64,000 bases of DNA from Asticcacaulis benevestitus DSM 16100 = ATCC BAA-896 (lineage in GTDB: Bacteria > Pseudomonadota > Alphaproteobacteria > Caulobacterales > Caulobacteraceae), in assembly GCF_000376105.1 (NCBI RefSeq), contig NZ_AQWM01000004.1, positions 109,630 to 173,629 on the forward strand, in the 5' to 3' direction. A program made the position numbers and the translations under genes. The number at the start of each line of letters is the position of its first letter. Positions within the stretch are counted from its first letter, which is position 1. Below the pieces are notes generated by a model. It was not told where the DNA came from, did not search any database, and saw only the letters and a program-made list of their open reading frames with translations. Positions 18,496 through 26,620 of this stretch are shown piece after piece.

Positions 18496-19338
18496 ATGAC
18501 TGAGGACATCCCTCATTTTCTCACAGATGTGACCGAGACGCACCTCCTTGGGGGCCGCGTCAAAGTGATGCAGCCGCAAAAGGGCTATCGCATCGGCATG
18601 GACGGCGCGCTTCTAGCGGCCGCCTGCGCGTCGATTCCCAAGGTTAAGACCGGGCTGGAACTGGGCTGCGGCGTCGGCGGCGCCCTGCTGTCGCTGAAAG
18701 CCCGCTGTCCGGCGCTCCGGCTCAGCGGCATCGAGCGCGAAGCCGGCTATGTGGCGCTGGCGCAGGACAATGTGCGGCTAAACGCTGCCTCACACACCAA
18801 CATTATCGAGGGTAACATCGGCCAGGGGTACAAGTCTCTTATTCCTCCCCTGCTTGCGGGAACCTTCGTTCCGAGGGAGGTGGCGGGCGAAGTCCCGCCG
18901 GAGGGGGCATCTTCCACTCTCCCCCCCTCCCGTTTCGATCTCGTTTTCTCCAACCCGCCCTATTTCGACGATCCCGACCTGTTGCGTGCGCCGCACGACA
19001 CAAAACGCCCCGCCTGGATCGCCGATGACGGCCTGGACGCCTGGCTCGATTTCGCGCAAAGCGCCGTGGTCGATGGCGGCCATATCGTCTTTATCCATCG
19101 CGCCGACCGGCTGGCCGATATCCTCGGTGGCTTGTCGAAGAAGTGCGGCTCTTTCGTCATCCGTCCGGTTCTGCCCTTCGCCGACCGGTGCGCCAAGCGC
19201 GTGCTGGTCAAGGCGCAAAGGCTTGGCAAGACGCCGTTGCGACTGCTGCCGCCGCTGATCCTGCATGACGATGGCGAGCGCAAGCATACACCCGAGGTCG
19301 AGGCTATTCTGCGCGGAGACGAGGCGTTGAAATGGTAA
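18496..19338 (+). CDS. TrmN6-like tRNA1(Val) adenine-N6 methyltransferase with in-frame repeat insertion
   Basis: A 280-residue SAM-dependent methyltransferase. It has the TrmN6/YfiC-type start QPQKGYRIGMDGALLAA, SAM motif LELGCGVGGALLSL, and the adenine-methylase motif FSNPPYFDDP. Between the second strand and NPPY, about 25 residues (roughly 117-141, rich in P, G, E and V) are encoded by a palindromic intergenic-type repeat that reads through in frame. The core motifs flank it intact, so the enzyme may still fold. The ATG at 18496 is preferred over a TTG at 18460. The 3' end overlaps the convergent acyltransferase by 35 bases. Confidence 0.82.
   Translation: MTEDIPHFLTDVTETHLLGGRVKVMQPQKGYRIGMDGALLAAACASIPKVKTGLELGCGVGGALLSLKARCPALRLSGIEREAGYVALAQDNVRLNAASHTNIIEGNIGQGYKSLIPPLLAGTFVPREVAGEVPPEGASSTLPPSRFDLVFSNPPYFDDPDLLRAPHDTKRPAWIADDGLDAWLDFAQSAVVDGGHIVFIHRADRLADILGGLSKKCGSFVIRPVLPFADRCAKRVLVKAQRLGKTPLRLLPPLILHDDGERKHTPEVEAILRGDEALKW
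18846..18917 (+). repeat. Palindromic repeat inserted inside a coding gene
   Basis: CCTCCCC (from about 18847) pairs imperfectly with GAGGGAGG (18872-18879); inside it GGAAC-CTTC-GTTCC forms a short perfect stem. Then GGTGGCGGG-CGAAGT-CCCGCC forms the second stem, followed by the GGAGGGGGC tail. The order stem, GGTGG, stem, G-rich tail is that of the intergenic elements at 303-414 and 4603-4649. It stays open in the gene's frame. Confidence 0.75.
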
Positions 19339-21184
19339 GCCGATCCGCCAAAAGCCCTGCGCCCTTAAGGCTCAGATGCTGGCCGTTGAAATAGAGCACA
19401 CCGGTTTTTGGTTCATAAACCCGACAACGCTCCGCATCGCACAGCACCTCCGAGGGCCGCAGAACCTCCAGACCGTGCGCGGCCGAGAAAGCATCCAGTT
19501 CGCTGATGGTGCGACCATTCACCGTCTCGAACTCCGTCCGGCTCATCCCGACGCCGGCCGGATCGCGCCCCAGTCGCATGGCCAGCCCGACCTGAGACGG
19601 CGGATCAAAGTCGTAGACCGGCAGCGGATAGACCAGCACCACCCGCTTGCCGGAAACCTGCAAATCGAGCGCGCTCAGTTGCAGGCCGGTCAGCATGGCA
19701 GCAGCCTTATCCGCATCATAGCGCCGATAGTTCAGCACCAGCACCACGGTTTTGATGTTGGGATCGGCTTTCAGATGCAGCAGCATGTCGGCATTGTGCG
19801 CCCGGCAGGCGCGGTTATAGGCGATGACGTACCCGACGCTCGGCGGACAGGCCGAGGCCGTGATCTGGCGCACGCTGGCGCCGGTGAGGCGGTCACCCAG
19901 GGCCCGCGCCAGTTCGGCGCCTTCGCTGTCGCCCCAGATGGCGACGGCGGGCGCGGCTTTCGCATCGCCGTAGATACAGGTGTCGCGATACGCGATGCGG
20001 GCATCCTTGCCGAGGTGACAATGGCGGCGGTCGTGATTGTAATCGTCCGTGGCGGCGAAAGCGGCCTGTTCGGCGGCATTGAAGCGCTGCGGCAGGCCCT
20101 TGGCGTCGAAAATCAACAAGGTGACGATAATCGACAGCGCCATGGCGCCCAGCGCCATCGGCCAGACAAACCGCAGGCGCTTTTCGAGAAACGGCTGTTC
20201 GATATAGCGCCGTGACAGGGCCGCCATGACAAAGCCGAGCCCCACCACCGGCAAGGCGATCCACACCGAACCGCCGAACATCAGCCGCGCATAGACCAGC
20301 AGCGGCCAGTGCCAGAGATAGAGCGAATAGGAGATATCGCCGGTAAAGGTCAGGGGTGGCGCGGCGATCAGTTTATTGCCCCAGCCGTCATGCGTGAGCA
20401 ACAGCAGGGCCGCGCCGAGGCAGGGCGGCAAGGCCCACAGGCCGGGAAACGGCAGGCGGTCGTTCAGCAGGATCGGGCTGGCGATCATCAAGGCCAGCCC
20501 CAGCATCGACAACCATCGCCTGAGCGCGTCGCTTAAGCGCAACCGCGCCTGCGCCCAGACGCACAACGCACCGATCAAAAGCTCAAAAGCCCGTGTGGTC
20601 GGCAGATAGAAAGCGGCTTCGGGTTTGGTGGTGATCTGAGCCAGCATCAGCGACAGCAGCGCCAGCGCGCCCAGCACCGGCCACAGGAAGCGCCGCACAA
20701 ACCTTTGCAAGGCCAAAAGGGCCAAGGGGAAGATCAGGTAAAACTGTTCCTCGACGCCGAGCGACCAGGTGTGCAGCAAGGGCTTGAGGCTGGAGGCGCT
20801 GTCGAAATAATCGGCCAGATGGGCAAAGGCAAAGTTCGACAGGAACAGGGTGGTGAAAAACTGGCTGTAAACCAGTTCGCTGAGCAGCTTCGGCGGCAGG
20901 ATCAGCAGGCCTGAGATCAGCGTAAACGCCATCACGGCATAGAGCGCCGGAAACAGCCGCCGGATGCGGCGTTGATAGAAGTCGCGCAGGCGAAAGCCGC
21001 CGGCCTCCATGTCCCGCAGCAAGATCTGCGTGATCAGGTAGCCCGATATAACAAAGAAGATATCAACGCCGGCAAATCCTCCCGGCAGCGCCGCAGGGCT
21101 GACGTGAAACAGCACCACCGCCAGCACAGCGATGCCGCGAAGCCCCTGAATATCAGCGCGTTTATGCAAAGGCGTATCCGTCAT
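19304..21184 (-). CDS. Acyltransferase 3-SGNH fusion (OafA-like O-acetyltransferase; fourth of four)
   Basis: A 626-residue two-domain protein. The N-terminal half (about 1-350) is an acyltransferase 3 membrane domain: IQGLRGIAVLAVVLFHVSP, VDIFFVISGYLITQI, RRIRRLFPALY, SLGVEEQFYLIFPL. After the last helix comes an extracytoplasmic SGNH-type domain with the nucleophile motif IWGDSEGAELARAL and a C-terminal block with YFNGQHLSLKGAGLLADR (the D/H box appears as NGQHLS). Such fusions O-acetylate LPS O-antigen or peptidoglycan-linked sugars. The lack of the usual aspartate before the histidine is worth checking. Confidence 0.88.
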   Translation of the reverse strand: MTDTPLHKRADIQGLRGIAVLAVVLFHVSPAALPGGFAGVDIFFVISGYLITQILLRDMEAGGFRLRDFYQRRIRRLFPALYAVMAFTLISGLLILPPKLLSELVYSQFFTTLFLSNFAFAHLADYFDSASSLKPLLHTWSLGVEEQFYLIFPLALLALQRFVRRFLWPVLGALALLSLMLAQITTKPEAAFYLPTTRAFELLIGALCVWAQARLRLSDALRRWLSMLGLALMIASPILLNDRLPFPGLWALPPCLGAALLLLTHDGWGNKLIAAPPLTFTGDISYSLYLWHWPLLVYARLMFGGSVWIALPVVGLGFVMAALSRRYIEQPFLEKRLRFVWPMALGAMALSIIVTLLIFDAKGLPQRFNAAEQAAFAATDDYNHDRRHCHLGKDARIAYRDTCIYGDAKAAPAVAIWGDSEGAELARALGDRLTGASVRQITASACPPSVGYVIAYNRACRAHNADMLLHLKADPNIKTVVLVLNYRRYDADKAAAMLTGLQLSALDLQVSGKRVVLVYPLPVYDFDPPSQVGLAMRLGRDPAGVGMSRTEFETVNGRTISELDAFSAAHGLEVLRPSEVLCDAERCRVYEPKTGVLYFNGQHLSLKGAGLLADRLTISTPRLRAE

Positions 21185-21228
21185 GCTCCACGCTTAGCAC
21201 GTGAACCCTGGCGGTAAAATATGTAAGC

Positions 21229-21256
21229 GCCCTCGCCCCGGCTTCGGAGCGAGGGC
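21229..21256. terminator. Hairpin after the OYE gene
   Basis: GCCCTCGC and GCGAGGGC (eight pairs) enclose CCG-GCTT-CGG, a strong stem-loop just downstream of the old yellow enzyme gene (minus strand). It is followed toward 21275 by four near-copies of the hexamer GGGCCA. There is no clear U tract, so termination is only likely. Confidence 0.45.
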
Positions 21257-21276
21257 CAGGGCCAGGGCCAGGGCCG

Positions 21277-22371
21277 TTAGACCAGGGAGCCAAGCATGGC
21301 GCGTTCGAAGCCTTTGGTGTCCTCGCCGCGACCGGCGCGGATCTTTTCTACCCACTCCGGATCGGACAGCAGCGCACGGCCGACCGCCACCAGGTCAAAT
21401 TCGCCGTCATCGAGGCGCTTGAGCAGGCCGTCGATCGAGGCCGGATGCGACACCTCGCCGCCGAAGCCGGCGATGAATTCACCCGACAAGCCGACCGATC
21501 CGACCGTGATGGTCGGTACGTTGGTGATCTTCCTGGCCCAGCCAGCGAAGTTCAGCTCGGAGCCCGCAAATTCCGGCTCCCAGAAACGGCGCTGCGAGCA
21601 GTGCAGGATATCGACGCCGGCATCGACCAGGGGCTGCAGCCATTGCTCCATCTCGGCCGGGGTGGCGGCGATCTTGTAATCGAACGCGCCCGGCTTCCAT
21701 TGCGACAGGCGCAGGATGATCGGGAAGTCCGGACAGACCGCCGCGCGCGCCGCTTTCACGACCTCGGTGGCGAACAGGTTGCGCTCGGCGATGGTGGCGC
21801 CGCCCCACTTGTCGGTGCGCTTATTGGTGGCGTCCCAAAAGAATTCATCGATCAGGTAGCCGTGGGCGCCGTGCAGTTCGATGGCATCGAAGCCGATCCG
21901 CTTGGCATCACCCGCGGAGCGGCCGAAGGCGGCGATGGCGTCGGCGATATCGCTTTCCGACATCGCCGCGCCAACGCTGGCGCCATCAAGCCCAAGGCCC
22001 GACGGCGAATCCATCGGCGTCGGGCGGTAATCGGGCGTGTTGCCGAAGGCCGCACCCGTGTGCCAGATCTGCGGGGCGATCTTGCCGCCCTTGCCATGCA
22101 CGGCCTTGACGACCTTCGCCCAGCCTTCGAGCGCTTCGCCGTAGATATTGGGGATGTTGGCTTCGTTCTTCGAAGCCGGACGCTCGATCACGGTGCCCTC
22201 GGTCAGGATCAGCCCGACCTTGCCCTCAGCGCGGCGCTCGTAATAATCGGCCACCGCCTGATTGGGGATACCACCCGGCGAGAAGTTGCGCGTCATCGGC
22301 GCCATGACCACGCGGTTCGGCAGGGTCAGGGACTTCAGCGAAAAGGGCGAAAACAGGGTGTCGAGGGACAT
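21277..22371 (-). CDS. NADH:flavin oxidoreductase, old yellow enzyme family
   Basis: A 364-residue FMN enzyme that reduces activated alkenes such as alpha,beta-unsaturated carbonyls. It begins LFSPFSLKSLTLPNRVVMAPMTRN, contains the substrate-binding HGAHGYLIDEFFWDATNKRTDKWGG (H-x2-H pattern with the usual R-x-D-x-W-G-G) and a C-terminal FMN-phosphate part (VGRALLSDPEW). The ATG at 22371 is chosen; the frame runs up to 22452 but would overlap the Mrp gene's end. It follows the Mrp gene on the same strand by 71 bases. Confidence 0.92.
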   Translation of the reverse strand: MSLDTLFSPFSLKSLTLPNRVVMAPMTRNFSPGGIPNQAVADYYERRAEGKVGLILTEGTVIERPASKNEANIPNIYGEALEGWAKVVKAVHGKGGKIAPQIWHTGAAFGNTPDYRPTPMDSPSGLGLDGASVGAAMSESDIADAIAAFGRSAGDAKRIGFDAIELHGAHGYLIDEFFWDATNKRTDKWGGATIAERNLFATEVVKAARAAVCPDFPIILRLSQWKPGAFDYKIAATPAEMEQWLQPLVDAGVDILHCSQRRFWEPEFAGSELNFAGWARKITNVPTITVGSVGLSGEFIAGFGGEVSHPASIDGLLKRLDDGEFDLVAVGRALLSDPEWVEKIRAGRGEDTKGFERAMLGSLV

Positions 22372-22442
22372 GCAGCAGCTCCAGTGAATTGCATCTGTCG
22401 CTGATATGGTTACGGCATGGTGCGCTGCAAGAGGAACCGCAC

Positions 22443-23549
22443 TTATTTCCACAAACCGTCGAGAACCTTCTGCGCCATCACCTTGAAACGCGACGCCATG
22501 GCGCCGTCGGGCTCCAGAGCCGTCAGCGGACGCGCTTCGTCGCAGCCCTTGCGCATCGCCGGATCAAGCGGCACTTCGCCAAGGAACGGGATTTTCAACG
22601 CCTCAGCCATTTTCTTCGCGCCGCCGCGGCCGAAGATCTCCAGTTCCGAACCATCGGGGCTTAAGAAATAGGCCATATTCTCGATCACACCCAACACCTC
22701 GATGCCGGTCTTGCCGAACAGGGTGACAGCGCGACGCGCATCCGAGAGCGCCATTTCCTGCGGGGTGGAGACCACCACCGCACCATCGATCAGCGTCTTT
22801 TGTGTCAGGGTAAGCTGCACATCGCCGGTGCCGGGCGGCAGGTCTATGACCAGCACGTCGAGCGGCTCTTCCGCCGTGCCCCAGCGGCTTTGCGTCAGGA
22901 GTTGAGTCAGGGCCTGCGAGGCCATGGGGCCGCGCCAGATCATCGCCTGATCGGGATCGACGAGAAAGCCGACCGAATTGACCTTGAGGCCAAAGGCTTC
23001 CGGCGGCACCATCAGCTTGTCAGCGCCAAATTCGGGCGGCTTGGAGATGCCGAGCATGACCGGCGCCGACGGCCCATAGATATCGGCGTCAAGGAAACCG
23101 ACGCTTAAGCCCAATTGCTGCAAGCCGATGGCCAACCCCAGCGATACGGTCGATTTACCGACGCCGCCCTTGCCCGAGCCGACCACGATCACGCGCTTCA
23201 CGTGGTTCGGCCGCACACCGGCGACCGGTGCTTTCGGACGGCTGTCCTCGACCGCCTTGTCGGAAAGCCTGGCCGAGGCGGCTTTCTGCGGCTGCGGATT
23301 GGGCGCCAGTTCGGCGGTCAGGACGACCTGCGCCTTCTTGACGCCATCGAGCCCCGCCAGCAGCTTTTCAGAGGCCAGACGGATCGGGCCGTACTGCGTG
23401 ACGCGGTCCTGCGGCACTTCCAGCATGAAGCCAACGCGCTCAGGCGAAACGATCAGGGCGCGCACCAGACCAGCGTCGGTCAGGCCCTGCCCGCTCATCG
23501 GATCGATGATGGTGTTCAGCGCCGTCAGCACCGTTTCCTTGTCAAGCAT
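22443..23549 (-). CDS. apbC: Iron-sulfur cluster carrier Mrp/ApbC (NBP35 family ATPase)
   Basis: A 368-residue P-loop ATPase that carries and delivers Fe-S clusters. The N-terminal third is a MIP18/DUF59 domain (TALNTIIDPMSGQGLTDAGLV). Then comes the deviant Walker A GSGKGGVGKST (around 125), the Mrp-specific ADIYGPSAPVMLG, the VIDLPPGTGDVQLTL motif, and VIENMAYFLSPDG. The usual cluster cysteine pair (C-x2-C after VIENM) is not evident here: the segment reads AYFLSPDGSELEIFG. That may weaken cluster binding at this site; the fold assignment is firm. Confidence 0.9.
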   Translation of the reverse strand: MLDKETVLTALNTIIDPMSGQGLTDAGLVRALIVSPERVGFMLEVPQDRVTQYGPIRLASEKLLAGLDGVKKAQVVLTAELAPNPQPQKAASARLSDKAVEDSRPKAPVAGVRPNHVKRVIVVGSGKGGVGKSTVSLGLAIGLQQLGLSVGFLDADIYGPSAPVMLGISKPPEFGADKLMVPPEAFGLKVNSVGFLVDPDQAMIWRGPMASQALTQLLTQSRWGTAEEPLDVLVIDLPPGTGDVQLTLTQKTLIDGAVVVSTPQEMALSDARRAVTLFGKTGIEVLGVIENMAYFLSPDGSELEIFGRGGAKKMAEALKIPFLGEVPLDPAMRKGCDEARPLTALEPDGAMASRFKVMAQKVLDGLWK

Positions 23550-23616
23550 CGAGGAACCTCTTAGGAGTTAAGTTGAGCTCCACATAGGCCCTTAGCCCCC
23601 TCGTTTAAAGTCCTAA

Positions 23617-24498
23617 ATGCCCGAAACTCACCGCCCGCTTTATCTGCTCGCCGGCCCGACCGCATCGGGCAAATCGGCCAGGGCGCTGGCCTGGGCGCAA
23701 AAGACCGGAGGTGCAATCCTCAATGCCGACTCCATGCAGCTCTATGCCGATGTGCCGTTGCTGACGGCCCGGCCGGATGCCGCCGACACCGCGCAGGCGC
23801 CCCATCTGCTCTATGGTCACCTCGACGGACAAACCCTATGGTCGACCGGCGACTGGCTGCGCGCGGCCCGTCCCCATATCGCCGAAGCGCTGAGCGGCGG
23901 TCGGCCTTTGTGCATCGTCGGCGGCACCGGCCTCTATTTCAACGCGCTGGTGCACGGTCTGGCCGAGATTCCCGAAATCGACGACGCCGTGCGCCTGAAA
24001 GCGCGCGCCGCCTATGACGACATGGGTGAAGACGCTTTGCGCAACATCTTGCGGCAGCACGATCCAGAATCGGCGGCGCGCATCATGCCGAATGACCAGC
24101 AGCGCCTGGCGCGCGCCTATGAGGTGTGGCTGCAAACCGGCCGTTCCCTGACCGACTGGCAAAACCAGACCGTGCCGGAATTGCCTGAGACCACCTATCA
24201 TCTCGACATCCTGCATCCGGACCGCGACTGGCTTTATGAACGCTGCGACCGCCGTTTGCAGATCATGCTCGATCACGGCGCCCTCGATGAGGTCCGCGAT
24301 CTGATGGGTAAAGGCCTGACGCCCGACTGGCCGATCATGCGCGTGCTCGGCCTGACAGCGTTCGTCGCCTGTCTGGCAGGGGCCATGACGCTGGAAGACG
24401 CCCTCTCCCTGGCGCGGCAAAAAACGCGCAACTACGCCAAGCGCCAATCGACCTGGTTCCGTAACCAGTTCAAAAAACAAGATTATAAACTAGAATAA
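23617..24498 (+). CDS. miaA: tRNA dimethylallyltransferase
   Basis: MiaA adds a dimethylallyl group to A37 of tRNAs reading UNN codons. The 293 residues carry the P-loop AGPTASGKSARAL, the ILNADSMQLYADVPLLTARP substrate segment (usually D-S-x-Q-x-Y), GGTGLYFNALVHGLAEIP, and the C-terminal NYAKRQSTWFRNQ motif. The ATG at 23617 is the first codon and is divergent from apbC by 67 bases. Full length with all motifs present. Confidence 0.95.
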   Translation: MPETHRPLYLLAGPTASGKSARALAWAQKTGGAILNADSMQLYADVPLLTARPDAADTAQAPHLLYGHLDGQTLWSTGDWLRAARPHIAEALSGGRPLCIVGGTGLYFNALVHGLAEIPEIDDAVRLKARAAYDDMGEDALRNILRQHDPESAARIMPNDQQRLARAYEVWLQTGRSLTDWQNQTVPELPETTYHLDILHPDRDWLYERCDRRLQIMLDHGALDEVRDLMGKGLTPDWPIMRVLGLTAFVACLAGAMTLEDALSLARQKTRNYAKRQSTWFRNQFKKQDYKLE

Positions 24499-24557
24499 TA
24501 GCAACCGCGCCTTGCACGCCGATCTGGAAAATTATACCTTCGGTCGACAAGACCTGT

Positions 24558-24566
24558 GGGGGGGGG
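24558..24566 (+). promoter_or_regulatory. Nine-G tract in the ribosome-binding region
   Basis: Nine consecutive G residues lie six bases before the ATG of the first S9 peptidase gene, where the Shine-Dalgarno should be. The paralogue downstream has the same context (TGTG-G-run-ATTTTTCATG) with only five Gs. Homopolymeric G tracts of this length are prone to slippage, so spacing to the start could vary between cells. Confidence 0.5.
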
Positions 24567-24572
24567 ATTTTC

Positions 24573-26552
24573 ATGATATCGATCAACCGTCGCGCACTTG
24601 TGCGTTTTTCCGGTTCGGCCGCCGCTCTGGCCAGCCTGCCGTTCACCGTCCGCGCCGAAGACGCGCCGGCGACCACGGACGTGCCCCTGCCGCCGATCGA
24701 CATTTTCGCCGAGTCGCCGCTGATCGATGAGATCGCCCTGTCGCCCGATGGCAAGCGCGTCGCCATGGTGACCCAATCCGGCGACGCCAAACTTCTGATG
24801 ACCTTCAATGTCGATGACATAAAGCCGAAAACCCTCAGTCTGGGGCCGATCAAGGTCCGCAACCTGTTCTGGGGCGATAATGACCGGGTCGTCGTCATCG
24901 ATTCCCAGACGACGTCACTGCCGCAATTCACCGGCAGAAAGCAGGAAATGTCGCTGGGCCGCGTCATCGATCTCAAGACCAACAAGCTGCGCACCTTGTT
25001 CGAGCGTAGGGAGGACTTCTATTCCATCGTCGTCGGTGGCGTGACCCGGGTCAAGGTCGACGGCGAATACCGGCTGATGGCGTCGAATTACCGCATGAGC
25101 GGCGAATATAATAGGTGCCTGTTCAGTTTCCCCCTCGATAAGGCCGGCGACAGGCTCATCTATGAAAGTTCAAAGGATACACAGAACTACGTCATAGCGC
25201 CCGATGGTTATGTCGTCGCCTATGCCGAATTTATCGACGACCGCAAAAAATGGACTCTCTATTATAACCGGGCGCCGCGCGGCAAGATGGGCATCTTCAA
25301 GCCGATCTATGAACTTAAAGAGGCGCTGGACTATCCGTCCCTGCAAGGCCTGGGACGTGATGGCGCGTCGGTCGTCGTCTATTTCAACAAGGGCGAGACC
25401 AAGGGCGAATACCACGAAATCAATGCCGAGGGCATTATGGGGCCGTCGCTCGATACCAGCGAAGACGTTGGCAGCACCGATGCCCTCTTCCATCCGGTCA
25501 CAAGCCGCTTTGTCGGCTTCGCTCGCACCGATGATTGGATCAAGTACGATTACGAAGACACGTTGCTGAGAAAGCTGGCCGGTGCCCTGACAGCTGTCCT
25601 CGGCGAAGATTACCGCGCTGCCATCATCGAATTCGCCGAAGATCCGCGCAAGATGATCATTTATGGCGAGAACGCCCAGGACGCCGGCACCTATTTTTTC
25701 GTCGACCTCTCGACCGGAAACACCAGGCTTCTGGCTATGAATTACGATAAGCTGCCGACCGAATGGATCACCGAAAAAAAGCCGATCACCTACAAGGCCG
25801 CCGACGGTCTGGAGATTCACGGCTACCTCACCCTGCCGCCGCGAAAGCCCGCCAAGGCCCTGCCGCTCGTCGTGCTGCCGCACGGCGGACCACAGGCGCG
25901 CGACCGCATTGGTTTTGACTGGCAAGTTCAGGCCCTGGCCGCCAACGGCTATGCCGTTCTGCAGCCCAATTTCCGCGGCTCCTCAGGCTACAGCAGCCGT
26001 TTCGTCAACGCCGGCCATGGCGAATTCGGCCGCAAGATGCAGACCGATCTGTCCGACGGCGTGCGCGATCTGGTCAAGCAGGGCATCGTCGATCCGAAGC
26101 GCGTCGCCATCATGGGCGCATCCTATGGCGGCTACGCGGCACTGGCCGGCGCCACGCTCGATCCCGGCGTCTATACGTGCGCCATTTCGATCGCCGGGAT
26201 TTCCGATCCCAAGAGCTTCAATGAGTTTATCGCCGAAAAAGCCGGCGGAAGCGACAGTTCCTCGGTTCTGTACTGGAAGCAATTCACGGGCGATCCGAAA
26301 AACTGGGACGCCATTTCGCCGGCACGTCAGGCCGCCAATGCTTCGTGCCCGATATTGCTGATTCACGGCACCGACGATACGGTTGTGCCGATCGAGCAAA
26401 GTCGCCGCATGGAAAGTGCGCTAAAAAAGGCCGTCAAGCCGGTCGAGTTCGTGACCTACAAGGGTCAGGATCACTGGGAAACTGTCGGCTCGGCGCGCGT
26501 CGAGATGATGAAGGCGGCCATGGCTTTCCTAGGTAAATATAATCCGGCTTAA
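24573..26552 (+). CDS. S9 family serine peptidase (acylaminoacyl/prolyl oligopeptidase type), copy 1
   Basis: A 659-residue exported peptidase. The N-terminus (SINRRALVRFSGSAAALASL) has twin arginines before a hydrophobic stretch, a likely Tat signal. Residues about 35-400 form a beta-propeller domain; the C-terminal part is an alpha/beta hydrolase with nucleophile S517 in MGASYGGYAAL, the aspartate in HGTDDTVVPIEQS and the histidine in GQDHWET. It probably trims peptides in the periplasm. A paralogue follows directly on the same strand. Confidence 0.9.
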   Translation: MISINRRALVRFSGSAAALASLPFTVRAEDAPATTDVPLPPIDIFAESPLIDEIALSPDGKRVAMVTQSGDAKLLMTFNVDDIKPKTLSLGPIKVRNLFWGDNDRVVVIDSQTTSLPQFTGRKQEMSLGRVIDLKTNKLRTLFERREDFYSIVVGGVTRVKVDGEYRLMASNYRMSGEYNRCLFSFPLDKAGDRLIYESSKDTQNYVIAPDGYVVAYAEFIDDRKKWTLYYNRAPRGKMGIFKPIYELKEALDYPSLQGLGRDGASVVVYFNKGETKGEYHEINAEGIMGPSLDTSEDVGSTDALFHPVTSRFVGFARTDDWIKYDYEDTLLRKLAGALTAVLGEDYRAAIIEFAEDPRKMIIYGENAQDAGTYFFVDLSTGNTRLLAMNYDKLPTEWITEKKPITYKAADGLEIHGYLTLPPRKPAKALPLVVLPHGGPQARDRIGFDWQVQALAANGYAVLQPNFRGSSGYSSRFVNAGHGEFGRKMQTDLSDGVRDLVKQGIVDPKRVAIMGASYGGYAALAGATLDPGVYTCAISIAGISDPKSFNEFIAEKAGGSDSSSVLYWKQFTGDPKNWDAISPARQAANASCPILLIHGTDDTVVPIEQSRRMESALKKAVKPVEFVTYKGQDHWETVGSARVEMMKAAMAFLGKYNPA

Positions 26553-26620
26553 GGTTTGCGGGAGGTTGCCATCTTCGGCCAAAAGGCGAAAACTAAGGCA
26601 ATATTTGTGGGGGATTTTTC

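Noticed and set aside
21249-21275. Short tandem GGGCCA repeats as a possible CRISPR or satellite
   Set aside because: Only about four hexamer copies without spacers, beside a hairpin; treated as a minor microrepeat at a gene end.
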